Positions 33,864-43,324 of a DNA stretch of 64,000 nucleotides are shown here, in pieces. Both the position numbers and the translations under genes were made by a program. The DNA comes from Nitrosococcus watsonii C-113 (lineage in GTDB: Bacteria; Pseudomonadota; Gammaproteobacteria; Nitrosococcales; Nitrosococcaceae): assembly GCF_000143085.1 (NCBI RefSeq), contig NC_014315.1, positions 2,510,001 to 2,574,000 on the forward strand, read 5' to 3'. Under the pieces are notes generated by a model. The model worked only from the letters and a program-made list of their open reading frames with translations. It was not told the origin of the DNA and ran no database searches. Numbering within the stretch: position 1 is the first letter of the stretch; each line of letters opens with the position of its first letter.

Positions 33864-36737
33864 ATGACATCCATGAAACAACAAACACCTGAAACCCATC
33901 CCGCGCCCCAAGAGCAGGCGGGAAACACCACGCCCTGGCGGGATAAGGAACTGCGCGCTCGCGTCAAACTATTTGGCAACCTCCTGGGTCAGGTCATCCA
34001 AAGCCAGTCGGGGGAAAAAGTATTCGCCGCTGTCGAGGCCTTGCGCAAGGGCTACATTAACCTGCGCAAACAAGAAAATCCTGACAAACGAATCCAATTG
34101 CTACGCCTTATCGACACGCTGGATGTGAAGAAAATCACCCAGGTAGTGCGGGCCTTTAGCATCTACTTTAGCCTCGCCAACATTGCCGAAGAAGCTTACC
34201 AACACCGACAGCGACAACGCCGCATCGATGCAGGTGGATCTCTTTGGCGAGGCTCCTTCGAAAAAACTCTACAGGAGATCCGGGAAAGCGGAGTGAATCC
34301 CGAACAGCTCCAAATTATGCTGGATAATTTGGCCTATATTCCCGTCATTACCGCCCATCCCACCGAAGCCAAGCGCCGCACGGTGATGGAACATCTGCGC
34401 AAAATCTTCCTTGCCGGTAAACTTCTGGACGAGATGCGCCTCAGTCAGCGGGAGGAAGAAGCCCTCCACCGCCAATTAGAGCGGCAGATCCAGGTCCTGT
34501 GGAAGACCGATGAAGTTCGCGCCCACCGGCCTCAAGTCCAGGACGAAATCATCAACGGCCTCTTCTATTTCAAGGTCAGCTTGTTCCAGGCCGTACCCGA
34601 AACCTACCGCCAGCTAGAAGAAGCCATCAACAAAGTCTATGGTGACATGCTACCGGAGAACACCACGCTTCGGGTCCCCAGCTTTTTACACTTTGGCTCT
34701 TGGATCGGCGGAGACCGGGATGGCAACCCCAATGTCACGCCGGAAGTCACCGCCATGGCCGTGCGATTGCAAATGCGGATGGCCCTAGAACATTATGTCG
34801 CCTGCCTTACTCAATTGACGCGTATTCTCACCCATTCCATTCCTCTTATCAGGCCCTCAACGGCCCTGACGGAAAGTATTCACCAGGATTTGAGCGATTG
34901 TCCGGAGACTTTTCGGGGCGATCCTGACCGCTTTAGCCGCGAACCCTACCGGCGCAAGCTCTACCTGATGCGCTATCGTTTGCTGGATAACCTGCGGGCT
35001 GTGGAACAATATCTGCAGCCAGAAAACCAACCTACCCCCCCGCAAGGCGTCGGTTATCCTTCCGAGGAACGGTTTCTCGAGGATCTCTATCTCCTTCGCG
35101 ACAGCCTGCGCAGCCATGGTGACGGCAATATTGCCGCACGGGAATTGCAAGATCTAATTCGCCTGGTAGAAAGCTTTGGCTTTTACCTCCTCAAACTCGA
35201 TGTTCGCCAGGAATCAGGCCGCCATACTGAAGCAGTGGCAGAATTAATTAAACATCTCGAACTGCACCCCAGCTATCTTGATCTTTCCGAAACTGAACGG
35301 CTAGAGTTCCTCTCCGAACAACTCGCCCGCGAAGAAGAAATCACCATCCAGCGGGAGCAGCTTACCTCCGCTACCCGGGAAACACTGGAACTCTTTCACG
35401 TCATGGCGCAAATGCGCCAGGAAGTAAGCCCCCGGGTTTTCGGTCATTACGTGATTTCCATGACCCACGCCGCTAGCCATGTCATGGAGGTCATGTATCT
35501 AGGCCATCTTGCTGGCCTCGCCGGACGCCGGCAGGGGCAATGGCATTGCGGTCTACAAATCTCCCCCCTGTTTGAAACCATCGAGGATTTAGAACATATC
35601 GAGCCGGTCATGACCGCCCTGCTTGATGATTCCAGCTATCAAGCCTTGCTCCGCGCCGCCGGCAACCAGCAAGAAGTCATGATTGGCTACTCGGACTCCT
35701 GTAAGGACGGCGGTATCCTGTCCTCCTCCTGGAAACTATATGACGCCCAAAAGCGGGTCACGGCCCTTACCGGCAGCCGGGGGATAGATTGCCGTATCTT
35801 TCATGGCCGAGGCGGAACCATTGGCCGGGGTGGTGGCCCTACTTTTGACGCTATCTTGTCTCAACCCCAGGGGACTGTCCACGGTCAAATCAAATTTACG
35901 GAGCAGGGAGAAGTCCTCTCTTCCCGCTACAGCAACCCCGAGACCGCGATTTATGAGCTCAACATGGGTATCAGTGGCCTGATTAAGGCCAGCACTTGTC
36001 TCGTTCAACCTCCCCGAGAAGAAAAGCGCGATTATCTCGGCATCATCGACTCGTTAGTGGAAACAGGCGAGCAGACTTACCGGGAATTCACGGAACAAAC
36101 GCCTGGCTTTCAAGATTATTTCTATGAAGCCACCCCGGTCAATGAAATTGGCCTATTGAACATTGGCTCCCGTCCCCCTCACCGGAAAAAGGGAGATCGT
36201 TCCAAAAACTCGGTCCGGGCCATCCCTTGGGTCTTTGGCTGGGCCCAGGCCCGGCATACTTTTCCCGCCTGGTATGGTATCGGCAGTGCCTTGGAAAAGT
36301 GGCGGGCCGGCGCTCCTGATCGGCTCGCCAAACTCCAGGCCATGTATGAAGAGTGGCCCTATTTCCGCGCCCTGCTCAGCAATACCCAAATGTCCCTGGC
36401 CAAGGCTGAGTTGCACATCGCTCAGCAATACGCCGGCTTGTGCCTAGATCCGGAAACGGGACAGAAAATATTCGCCCTGCTCAGGGCGGAGTACCAACGC
36501 ACGGTCACCCAGGTGCTCCATATCGTGGGAGCCCGCGCCCTGCTGGAGGAAAATCCTCCCCTGGCCCTGTCCCTGCAACGCCGGGACCCTTATCTGGACC
36601 CCCTCAATCATATCCAGCTCACCCTGCTTAAACGCACCCGCGATCCACAAATCACTCCCGAGGAACGGGAAGCGTGGCTTGATCCTCTGCTCCGCTCCAT
36701 CAATGCCATCGCGGCCGGAATGCGCAATACGGGCTGA
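33864..36737 (+). CDS. ppc: Phosphoenolpyruvate carboxylase
   Basis: Ppc carboxylates PEP with bicarbonate to oxaloacetate, feeding the TCA cycle in an autotroph. The 957 residues have the N-terminal catalytic His in VITAHPTEAKRRTVMEH near 163 and the Arg-rich IFHGRGGTIGRGGGP near 645, and end in the invariant INAIAAGMRNTG. SWIGGDRDGNPNVT near 280 is also typical. The N-terminal tail of about 30 polar residues is longer than usual. Confidence 0.97.
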   Translation: MTSMKQQTPETHPAPQEQAGNTTPWRDKELRARVKLFGNLLGQVIQSQSGEKVFAAVEALRKGYINLRKQENPDKRIQLLRLIDTLDVKKITQVVRAFSIYFSLANIAEEAYQHRQRQRRIDAGGSLWRGSFEKTLQEIRESGVNPEQLQIMLDNLAYIPVITAHPTEAKRRTVMEHLRKIFLAGKLLDEMRLSQREEEALHRQLERQIQVLWKTDEVRAHRPQVQDEIINGLFYFKVSLFQAVPETYRQLEEAINKVYGDMLPENTTLRVPSFLHFGSWIGGDRDGNPNVTPEVTAMAVRLQMRMALEHYVACLTQLTRILTHSIPLIRPSTALTESIHQDLSDCPETFRGDPDRFSREPYRRKLYLMRYRLLDNLRAVEQYLQPENQPTPPQGVGYPSEERFLEDLYLLRDSLRSHGDGNIAARELQDLIRLVESFGFYLLKLDVRQESGRHTEAVAELIKHLELHPSYLDLSETERLEFLSEQLAREEEITIQREQLTSATRETLELFHVMAQMRQEVSPRVFGHYVISMTHAASHVMEVMYLGHLAGLAGRRQGQWHCGLQISPLFETIEDLEHIEPVMTALLDDSSYQALLRAAGNQQEVMIGYSDSCKDGGILSSSWKLYDAQKRVTALTGSRGIDCRIFHGRGGTIGRGGGPTFDAILSQPQGTVHGQIKFTEQGEVLSSRYSNPETAIYELNMGISGLIKASTCLVQPPREEKRDYLGIIDSLVETGEQTYREFTEQTPGFQDYFYEATPVNEIGLLNIGSRPPHRKKGDRSKNSVRAIPWVFGWAQARHTFPAWYGIGSALEKWRAGAPDRLAKLQAMYEEWPYFRALLSNTQMSLAKAELHIAQQYAGLCLDPETGQKIFALLRAEYQRTVTQVLHIVGARALLEENPPLALSLQRRDPYLDPLNHIQLTLLKRTRDPQITPEEREAWLDPLLRSINAIAAGMRNTG

Positions 36738-36745
36738 TTTTAAAC

Positions 36746-36780
36746 CGGTGGTCCCGCTTACTACTCTCAGCGGACCACCG
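36746..36780. terminator. Hairpin between convergent ppc and ggt
   Basis: Arms CGGTGGTCC-C-GC (36746-36757) and GCGGACCACCG (36770-36780) pair over 11 bp with one bulged C. The 3' arm overlaps the ggt stop region. There is no T-tract; it probably ends or stabilises both transcripts. Confidence 0.5.
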
Positions 36781-38443
36781 CCTCTCCCACACCTCGTGGA
36801 TCACTGGCCGCCTCAACCCGATTTTGCGCCCGATCCCAAAATACCGCCTGCATATTCCCCCAGGGCCGCCCACGGGGCGCCAGGGAATGCCCCAAAGCCT
36901 GCAAGTTTTTAATAAGCCCTCCAGCAAAAGCCTGGGGTTCATATTCCACCTCATCAGGGAAATATTGATGGTGAAAACGAGGCTGGGAAACCAGGCGGGT
37001 TAAATCCGCCCCCGCCACGTGCTCCAGAACTCCAAGCAACACCATGGTGATAATACGGCTTCCCCCTGGCGTTCCCAACACCAAAACCCCCTGTTCGTTC
37101 TCCACGAAGGTGGGGGTCATGCTCGATAAGGGCCTTTTCCCCGGCGCTATGGCATTCGCCTGGCTACCAATCAGGCCATAGACATTAGGCACGCCAGGGG
37201 CGGCTGCGAAATCATCCATCTCATCATTGAGCAGGACTCCCGTGCCAGGAGGCATAAAACCCGAGCCGAAAGGGTAATTGATACTGAGCGTGGCGGCGAC
37301 CCAATTCCCTTCCCGATCAATAATAGAAAAATGCGTGGTATGGGGACCGCCTGCTTGAGTTTGAATACCGGGAAGATCGGCACTGGAAGTGGCCCGATCC
37401 CGGCGTATACCCGCTCTCAGCCCGGCCCCATAATAAGGATGGATGAGCCTTTTTACCGGTATATCGACGAAATCCGGATCGCCCAAATACTGCGCCCGAT
37501 CCCGGTAAGCCCGGCGCATGGCCTCGATAATCAGATGAGTGCGCGTGGTAGCCGATAGAGCGGAAAGATCCTCCTGGGCCAGCATATTCAGCATCGTTAA
37601 TAAGGCAATGCCCCCCGAGGAAGGTGGGCTAGCGGAGATGATCTTAAAACCTCGGTATTCGCCCCGCACCGGCGCTCTTTCCACTACCTGGTATTGGGCT
37701 AAATCTTCCAAGCTCCAAATCCCGCCAGCAGCCCGTACCCCTTTTACCAAGGCTTCCGCTACCGGCCCCCGGTAAAAACCCGCCGCGCCCTGTTTAGCAA
37801 GGGCTGCCAGGGTCGCCGCCAAAGCCGGTTGCTTAATCCGCGCCCCCAGGGCGGGGACTTTTCCATTGGCCAGAAATACCTGACCAGCGGCGGGCCAGCG
37901 TTTAAGCACCGGGAGTCGAAAGGCCGCCCGGCGGCGATAGGGCTTATCCACCGTAAACCCTTCCTTCGCATAGCCAATAGCCGGGGCCAGGGTTTTGGCA
38001 AGGGATAAACGACCATAATGCTCCGCCAAATGGGCCAGAGCCGCCGGCTGGCCAGGAATGGCCGCGGCCAGGGGTCCATCGACGGAAGCTCCTTCAATCA
38101 ATGCGCCGGCTTCATTAAGATACATCCGGGCGGTTGCCGCCAGGGGCGCCCGTTCCCGGCCATCAAGCATGATCTCGGTATCCTCCTTGGCAAGATGAAG
38201 CAACCAAAATCCGCCCCCGCCCAAGCCGGAACTATAGGGCTCCACCACCGCCAGGGCCGCGCTCACCGCCACCGCCGCATCAAAGGCATTCCCCCCCGCC
38301 ACCAGTGCCTTGTGACCGGCCTGGGTAGCCAGGGAATGGGCGCTGGCAATCGCCGCCGCCGGCGGCTGCCCTTCCCGGGCAAGCCCCAAACCGCTACCAG
38401 CAACCAGCCAAACAACCAGCGCAATACGAAAGAAAATCATCAT
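36767..38443 (-). CDS. ggt: Gamma-glutamyltransferase (glutathione hydrolase)
   Basis: A periplasmic Ntn-hydrolase that cleaves gamma-glutamyl bonds such as that of glutathione. The 558 residues start with a signal sequence (MMIFFRIALVVWLVAGSGLGLA) and the canonical SAHSLATQAGHKALVAGGNAFDAAVA. The autocleavage site and catalytic Thr lie in GGPHTTHFSIIDREGNWV near 379, splitting the precursor into large and small subunits. The PGGSRIITMVLLGVLEH segment closes the site. It is convergent with ppc, with 29 bp between them. Confidence 0.94.
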   Translation of the reverse strand: MMIFFRIALVVWLVAGSGLGLAREGQPPAAAIASAHSLATQAGHKALVAGGNAFDAAVAVSAALAVVEPYSSGLGGGGFWLLHLAKEDTEIMLDGRERAPLAATARMYLNEAGALIEGASVDGPLAAAIPGQPAALAHLAEHYGRLSLAKTLAPAIGYAKEGFTVDKPYRRRAAFRLPVLKRWPAAGQVFLANGKVPALGARIKQPALAATLAALAKQGAAGFYRGPVAEALVKGVRAAGGIWSLEDLAQYQVVERAPVRGEYRGFKIISASPPSSGGIALLTMLNMLAQEDLSALSATTRTHLIIEAMRRAYRDRAQYLGDPDFVDIPVKRLIHPYYGAGLRAGIRRDRATSSADLPGIQTQAGGPHTTHFSIIDREGNWVAATLSINYPFGSGFMPPGTGVLLNDEMDDFAAAPGVPNVYGLIGSQANAIAPGKRPLSSMTPTFVENEQGVLVLGTPGGSRIITMVLLGVLEHVAGADLTRLVSQPRFHHQYFPDEVEYEPQAFAGGLIKNLQALGHSLAPRGRPWGNMQAVFWDRAQNRVEAASDPRGVGEAVVR

Positions 38444-38469
38444 TTATCAACTAACTCCAGGTAATTTCC

Positions 38470-38500
38470 GTAGGGCGGGAAAGCATTAGCGCATCCCGCC
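38470..38500 (-). repeat. REP hairpin, copy 2 (reverse orientation, left flank of RAYT)
   Basis: Read on the minus strand: GGCGGGATGCGCT..., ending CTTTCCCGCCCTAC. It lies upstream of the RAYT gene and is inverted relative to copy 3. Confidence 0.8.
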
Positions 38501-38585
38501 TTTTACTAATCTTTTTGGCGGCAACAACCCCATCATTCATCCCCCCACCTTCCATAATCCTTCGCAACTCAATTATACTGCGCTC

Positions 38586-39114
38586 ATGCCTCACTATCTC
38601 CGCGCTTTCGTTCCCGGCGGGACCTTCTTCTTTACCGTAACCTTGCTTGAGCGGCAGAGTCGATTGTTGACCGATCACATTGATGATCTGCGCCTTGCAT
38701 TTGCCGATGCGCGCCGACGGCAGCCTTTTACCATTGAGGCCCATCGTTATTCTGCCCGATCATCTCCATTGCCTCTGGACCCTGCCCCCAGGAGACGGGA
38801 ATTTCTCCTCTCGCTGGCATGATATCAAGGCCCGCTTCTCCGCCCGGATTCCTCCGGGGGAGAAGCTGTCGGCACGCCGTCTGAAAAGGGGCGAGCGGGG
38901 TATTTGGCAACGGCGGTTCTGGGAGCACGTCATCCGTAATGAGCGGGATTTTCAACTACATGCGGATTACATCCACTATAACCCGGTCAAGCACGGCCAT
39001 GGAGAGAAAGCGGCCGATTGGCCCTATTCCAGTTTCCGGCGTTTCGTGCAACGAGGTTTATATCCATTGGATTGGGCCGCGAGCAGCAAGGTGCGTGAGT
39101 TATCCATGGAATAA
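38586..39114 (+). pseudogene. REP-associated tyrosine transposase (RAYT), single-base frameshift
   Basis: The N-terminal part (38586 to about 38742; MPHYLRAFVPGGTFFFTVTL...PFTIEA) and the C-terminal part (from about 38742 to 39114; IVILPDHLHCLW... ) lie in different frames. Removing one C from the GGCCC run near 38740-38743 restores PFTIEA-IVILPDHLH and one protein of about 175 residues. The HUH-type metal motif DHLHC and the catalytic Tyr region DYIHYNPVKHG are both present, so only the frameshift breaks it. RAYTs are single-copy transposases domesticated to spread REP sequences, and this one sits between two inverted REPs. The frameshift could be real decay or a base-call error. Confidence 0.88.
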
Positions 39115-39124
39115 CCCTCATAAA

Positions 39125-39155
39125 GGCGAGATGCGCTAACGCTTTCGCGCCCTAC
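39125..39155 (+). repeat. REP hairpin, copy 3 (right flank of RAYT)
   Basis: GGCGAGATGCGCTAACGC, then TTTCGCGCCCTAC: forward orientation, so copies 2 and 3 form an inverted pair around the RAYT gene. Confidence 0.78.
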
Positions 39156-39166
39156 GGGTAAAAAAT

Positions 39167-40081
39167 TTAATGGGTGGGAGATGTTGGCTTCAGCTTTTGC
39201 CAGGCTTCCCGGTTCATCTGGATGCCTTCAGCATTGCGGATTTGATTAAGGTGCGTTTGCACCACCTGATTCAAGTGGGTTGCTTTAATATCCTCCACCA
39301 AACTTTCCTTCACCTCCGCAAAAGATTTCGTTTTGGGGGCTTGCCGTTCCTCCAGGCGGATAATATGAAATCCAAACCGGCTTTTCACGACCGGGCTGAT
39401 TGCTCCTGGTTGTTCCAGAGCAAAGGCGGCCTCCTCGAAGGACTGGGTGGTCATTCCCTTGGCAATGAAGCCTAAATCCCCTTTATTTTTTTCAAGGGAA
39501 GGATCTTCCGAATACTGGAGGGCCAGTTCCGAAAAAGGCTTTTCGTCCGTCAGGGCCAATTGGCGAACTTGCTCCGCCAGTTCCCTGGCTTCTTCCTCGG
39601 AGCGCTCTTCGGGCTTGATTAAAATATGGGAGACTTTTACCCGCTCCGGCTGCTGGTATTTTTCCGGGTTAGCCTGATAACGCTCCCGCGCCAGGGCTTC
39701 GAAATCCGGATTGTCCGCCAGGGCTTGCTGCCGCAACTGCCGGAGGCGGGCTTTACCGAGAATTTCCTCCTTCTCCAGCTTGAGTTCCTGTTGGACTTCC
39801 GGGTTTTGCTCCAGGCCCTGTTCCTGGGCTTCCTTGGCTAGCACCCGGTAAGTAAAGATTTTATCCAGTAGTTGGTGAATCCGCTCCCCGCTGGCGGCTA
39901 TATTCGCCCGGTATTGTTCCGGTATCGTTTCCAGCTCGGCTTGAAAATCCGCCGCCGTCACCACGATATCCTTATAGCGGATCAACACCTCTTCCTCTGG
40001 CTCCGCCGCCCTTGCGCCGAAAGCCACCAGTGCGGACAGAATTAAGATTGACGTGATTCCACTTTTAAATCCAACCTGCAT
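39167..40081 (-). CDS. Periplasmic peptidyl-prolyl isomerase, SurA/PpiC (parvulin) type
   Basis: 304 residues with a signal peptide (hydrophobic core SILILSALVAFGA, cleavage after ARA, about 26). A helical SurA_N-like chaperone segment spans about 40-140, and a parvulin domain about 148-245 (VKVSHILIKPEERSEE; LALQYSEDPSLEKNKGDLGF; FGFHIIRLEER). A C-terminal helix completes the clamp. It probably helps fold exported proteins. The order resembles single-parvulin EpsD/PrsA-like chaperones; it is not SurA itself, which has two parvulin domains. Confidence 0.88.
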   Translation of the reverse strand: MQVGFKSGITSILILSALVAFGARAAEPEEEVLIRYKDIVVTAADFQAELETIPEQYRANIAASGERIHQLLDKIFTYRVLAKEAQEQGLEQNPEVQQELKLEKEEILGKARLRQLRQQALADNPDFEALARERYQANPEKYQQPERVKVSHILIKPEERSEEEARELAEQVRQLALTDEKPFSELALQYSEDPSLEKNKGDLGFIAKGMTTQSFEEAAFALEQPGAISPVVKSRFGFHIIRLEERQAPKTKSFAEVKESLVEDIKATHLNQVVQTHLNQIRNAEGIQMNREAWQKLKPTSPTH

Positions 40082-40163
40082 ACATGGTCACCCTTGGTTG
40101 TTAGCTTTTATCCAACTGCATGATGCCTCATTTTACTGCTAAACCCAAGTGGCAGCCCTTCAT

Positions 40164-40193
40164 GGCGGGATGCGCTCCGCTTTCCCGCCCTAC
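40164..40193 (+). repeat. REP hairpin, copy 4
   Basis: GGCGGGATGCGCTCCGC, then TTTCCCGCCCTAC, between the parvulin and DUF29 genes. Confidence 0.8.
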
Positions 40194-40219
40194 TCACTTT
40201 ATTCCTCAGAGATTTTTAG

Positions 40220-40663
40220 CTAAACATTATTGGGATAGAAATCCATGTCTAACACTTGTTCCAATGTCCAGCCTGTTTGCTCGAAGGTGCTAGGAAAGGT
40301 GGTTTCAGCCTTATGGGTATCTGCTACTGCTTTAAGCACGGCGCTTTCATAAGCTTCTGTGTTGATGGTTGCGAATTGAGACTGAAGGCTTGGATTATCC
40401 CTCAAGAGACGTTTCACCCGTAACCGCTGCTCTTTAACCGTCGCCCGCCAACGATGCCCTCGCCTATCCGGCTGATACTGCCATTTGAGCAGGTGCATTA
40501 GCAGCACGCTTAAGCGACTTTCAATCCCCCTACGCTCGCTTCTGCCCATGTCCTCCAGTTCCTCAATCAAAACCTCCATGTTCACTTCATTCAACCTCCC
40601 TTGGCGTAGCTTCTCGATAGTCTCTTGGGTCCAAGCGTAATAGTCTTCGTTAGGGTTAGTCAT
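40220..40663 (-). CDS. DUF29-family protein
   Basis: 147 residues from ATG 40663 (MTNPNEDYYAWTQET); the longer frame to 40822 would run through a REP and a terminator, so it is rejected. The sequence matches the DUF29 pattern: DYYAWTQETIEKLRQGRL, then NMEVLIEELEDMGRSERR, LLMHLLKWQYQPDRRG, and a Phe/Pro-rich end. The fold is helical and the function unknown; these genes are common in cyanobacteria and proteobacteria, often near mobile DNA. Confidence 0.85.
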   Translation of the reverse strand: MTNPNEDYYAWTQETIEKLRQGRLNEVNMEVLIEELEDMGRSERRGIESRLSVLLMHLLKWQYQPDRRGHRWRATVKEQRLRVKRLLRDNPSLQSQFATINTEAYESAVLKAVADTHKAETTFPSTFEQTGWTLEQVLDMDFYPNNV

Positions 40664-40691
40664 AAATACCGCCGTGGGAATATTAAGAGTT

Positions 40692-40725
40692 GTAGGGCGG
40701 GATGCGCTTCGCTTTCCCGCCCTAC
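40692..40725 (+). repeat. REP hairpin, copy 5 (near consensus)
   Basis: Arms GTAGGGCGGGATGCGCT and CGCTTTCCCGCCCTAC. It is one of the two best-preserved copies, 10 bp from the following terminator. Confidence 0.85.
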
Positions 40726-40736
40726 TGTCTACGCAT

Positions 40737-40768
40737 AAAAAAACCTGCCCCAATACAGGGGGCAGGTT
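40737..40768 (-). terminator. Rho-independent terminator of the secreted-protein gene
   Basis: On the minus strand, AACCTGCCCC (40768-40759) pairs with GGGGCAGGTT (40751-40742) around a 7-nt loop, followed by a run of Ts. It lies 58 bp downstream of the stop at 40826. Confidence 0.85.
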
Positions 40769-40825
40769 GTTGACAACAGGGACAAAGAGAGAAAAACTCT
40801 CTACTTGTCCCGTTTTTTCCAAAGT

Positions 40826-41449
40826 TCAGGGCCGGACAGTCAAAACACAGGTTTTACCCTTTGGACAGGTGTCTTGTCCGTTTCTCATATCGAAATGGCG
40901 GATGTTGAACCAATAGGTCTGACCCGGCTCCAGGCTACAAACGCCAGGATTCTTTTTAAACTGCCCGCTGAAATCCACCAGGATACGCTCATTAAAAGCT
41001 TCTTTAGCACAGCCCGATTTCACGGTAAAGTCTCCTGGGCAAGCGCTGATTACAGCCTGTTTAAGGGGGCTGGGGCCTTGGATATTTTCTGCAAACGATA
41101 TCGACCCAAAGCCTCTACTGAAGTGCTGTCGGTCAAAGGCCAAAGCAACCGATTGATTTCTCTTAATTTTATAAGGAGTCCAAACTTGGGGCATATCCTT
41201 CTCTATCACCCCCTCGGGAACTAGACAGCTATCCGGAACAGGTGGCGTATTGGGGTCAGGGTCCGTGCTAGGAGGTGGATTAACCGGTGGCGGGCCAGGA
41301 GGGTCAACAGGTGGCCGTGGGGAGTCATCCGCCACAATTTGAATATCGTTGACCCCAGGGTATTTTTCTCCATCCAGAAACACTGTAAACCCACTGCTAC
41401 TCTGGGCCGCTACCAAGGCCACCAGAGCTAACAAATAACGACTTTTCAT
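40826..41449 (-). CDS. Secreted Cys-containing protein with a proline-rich linker, function unknown
   Basis: 207 residues: signal peptide (MKSRYLLALVALVAAQSSSG, cleavage about 20), a short conserved-looking N-part, and a proline/Asp linker (about 43-72: PRPPVDPPGPPPVNPPP and following). A C-terminal domain with six cysteines follows (SCLVPEG, ACPGDF, GCAKEAF, VCSLEPG, TCPKG, TCVLTV), which probably forms disulfides in the periplasm or outside. I recognise no family. It has its own terminator. The neighbouring gene also encodes a secreted protein, but the two are 285 bp apart. Confidence 0.7.
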   Translation of the reverse strand: MKSRYLLALVALVAAQSSSGFTVFLDGEKYPGVNDIQIVADDSPRPPVDPPGPPPVNPPPSTDPDPNTPPVPDSCLVPEGVIEKDMPQVWTPYKIKRNQSVALAFDRQHFSRGFGSISFAENIQGPSPLKQAVISACPGDFTVKSGCAKEAFNERILVDFSGQFKKNPGVCSLEPGQTYWFNIRHFDMRNGQDTCPKGKTCVLTVRP

Positions 41450-41663
41450 CTTATCATCTCCATGATAACGGGCAATTTCAACATACCGCCCTCATTGTCT
41501 CAAAGAAAGTAAATCTTCTCGCTGGCGTGATTTTATCATCACCAGGCGAACCATGGGACCGGCGCGGTGATCCCTGCTAGCCCAGGTTAGCGGCCATGGT
41601 AGCATTTCCTTAAGACAAAAACCCTAGAGCTATCTCTCATTTTCCATTACTCAAGACTGTATA

Positions 41664-41700
41664 AAAAAAGCGGGCGGGCCAGACAGGCCCGTCCGCTTTT
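41664..41700 (-). terminator. Rho-independent terminator after the 480-residue secreted protein
   Basis: AAAGCGGGCGGGCC (about 41667-41680) and GGCCCGTCCGCTTT (41686-41699) form a strong stem with a 5-nt loop. The T-run lies on the minus-strand side, 35 bp after the stop codon at 41735. Confidence 0.85.
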
Positions 41701-41734
41701 CGATTATCACGGGAATAAAAAACCGCAGAACAGG

Positions 41735-43177
41735 TTACTGAGCTCCACTCCCTGAAACTAGTCGGCTAAAGGCATGGTCAAACATGCCGCCATAGTTAAT
41801 CAGCACGCCTGCCTGATCCACGCCATTGACATATTCCTGGGTAGCAAAGCCAATCACCGGCAAGCCGTAAAACACATTCCCTTCTTCGCTGACCAGTTGA
41901 TGGGCATCATTAATGTTATTAACAAAGGAAAGGCGCATCCAGCCATCCGGTCCCACCGAGGAGGTGTCCACATTCAATTCTAGCGCAGAACCCAAGACAC
42001 TAGTGTTGTTAAAGGTAATAACATTGGTTTCCCAACACAGGGCGTTAACACCGCCTGGCGGCTTAGGCGAAAAGTCCAGCCCCCCTTGCTGCGTGCGTTC
42101 ATCCCGGTCCCAAATCGTCAACCCCACCTCTTCACAGGCACCATCCGGGGTTAACGTTTCAATAAACGGCGGGAGAGGTGGAGCATCCACAACGGTATGA
42201 TGGAAGCGCTTAGTAGGGAAAGTGACAACCCAATCAGTGCCGGCACCAATAGACTCATTGGTCACAAAGTAGTTCATGGCCGTATTGTGCATCAACACCG
42301 AACTGGCAGCATCAATTCTCCTGTCCACAAAAGGCCAAGTTGAATCCACTACCGTTGGGATATTGGCGGCTCCCTGCTGAGAAACAAAGACAGTGCTACG
42401 TGGATGCGCACTTTCAAGGCTCGGAAGCGTGTCTCCTGGATTAGTATGGCTAGGAAAATTAAAAGGACTCCCTGGCTCAAAAAAGAAAAAATTATCTAAC
42501 GCGGTGGCCTGATAGGCATAGGCGGCGCCCTGGCTGACATTCATAACCAAGCCATGGCCAAACAAACCGCCTGGATTGGATACTATATTACGATCCTTAT
42601 CCTCTGCCCAGTCGCCACCGTTCCAGGCTTGCTCCAGCACAGAACAATCGGCTGGTTCTCCATTCACGTGGGTAGCCGCGGTGGCAGGAGCAAAACCGCT
42701 GGAGTCGGTTACTACCCCCATTTCAATGACTTCTAGATGCCCCTCCCGGGTTCTATCCAAGGAAACATCTATCCCTTCTGGCTCACCCTGGCCAAACTTA
42801 AAATTCCGGAACTCTACCCCATCCTCCGGTATTTTCGGCACCGTACAGGAAGTATCCTGGGTCGTTAAGCGGGCGCCATTCTCAGTGGCCGTCACAATTC
42901 CGGTCCAAATATCATGGGGGGACAGGTACAGATTAAAGTCCAACACCTCCTGGGTGTTTTTACCATCTAGGAAACGCACCTTGACTGCCTTCACGTCGGC
43001 CGTGGTGTTAGTCACCGCAATCAGGGTATCCTGATTATTTCTGACCGAATAATAGGGATAGAGCAGCACTTCTCCCAAGCCATCGGGGTTGACGTTCACC
43101 GCCTGGGCGGTGTTCAGCATACCGGCGGAGCCGGCAAGCGCCATCGAAACGGCCGTGGCCAATTTCGTTTTTCTCAT
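41735..43177 (-). CDS. Large secreted protein of a conserved, uncharacterised family
   Basis: I start at ATG 43177 (MRKTKLATAVSMALAGSAG), which has AAAAGGAGAATGCG upstream; the frame opens 30 bp earlier. The product is 480 residues. The signal peptide ends ...NTAQA (about 26). The mature start VNVNPDGLGEVLLYPYYSVRNNQ and the next strand DTLIAVTNTTADVKAVKVRFLDG look like a family I have seen in other gammaproteobacteria as hypothetical exported protein. It is beta-rich with four Cys. No catalytic motif is seen. A strong terminator follows. Confidence 0.72.
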   Translation of the reverse strand: MRKTKLATAVSMALAGSAGMLNTAQAVNVNPDGLGEVLLYPYYSVRNNQDTLIAVTNTTADVKAVKVRFLDGKNTQEVLDFNLYLSPHDIWTGIVTATENGARLTTQDTSCTVPKIPEDGVEFRNFKFGQGEPEGIDVSLDRTREGHLEVIEMGVVTDSSGFAPATAATHVNGEPADCSVLEQAWNGGDWAEDKDRNIVSNPGGLFGHGLVMNVSQGAAYAYQATALDNFFFFEPGSPFNFPSHTNPGDTLPSLESAHPRSTVFVSQQGAANIPTVVDSTWPFVDRRIDAASSVLMHNTAMNYFVTNESIGAGTDWVVTFPTKRFHHTVVDAPPLPPFIETLTPDGACEEVGLTIWDRDERTQQGGLDFSPKPPGGVNALCWETNVITFNNTSVLGSALELNVDTSSVGPDGWMRLSFVNNINDAHQLVSEEGNVFYGLPVIGFATQEYVNGVDQAGVLINYGGMFDHAFSRLVSGSGAQ

Positions 43178-43324
43178 CGCATTCTCCTTTTCTATATTTA
43201 GTGTCAAGTAGCACCGAACAGGACTGATATCGGAACTTAAGAAATTAGCTTAATAATTCGCCTAAAGCAATTGAATTTTCAAAATTCTCCCCATAAAATC
43301 AATAAAAACCCTGAAGCCTTTGGT

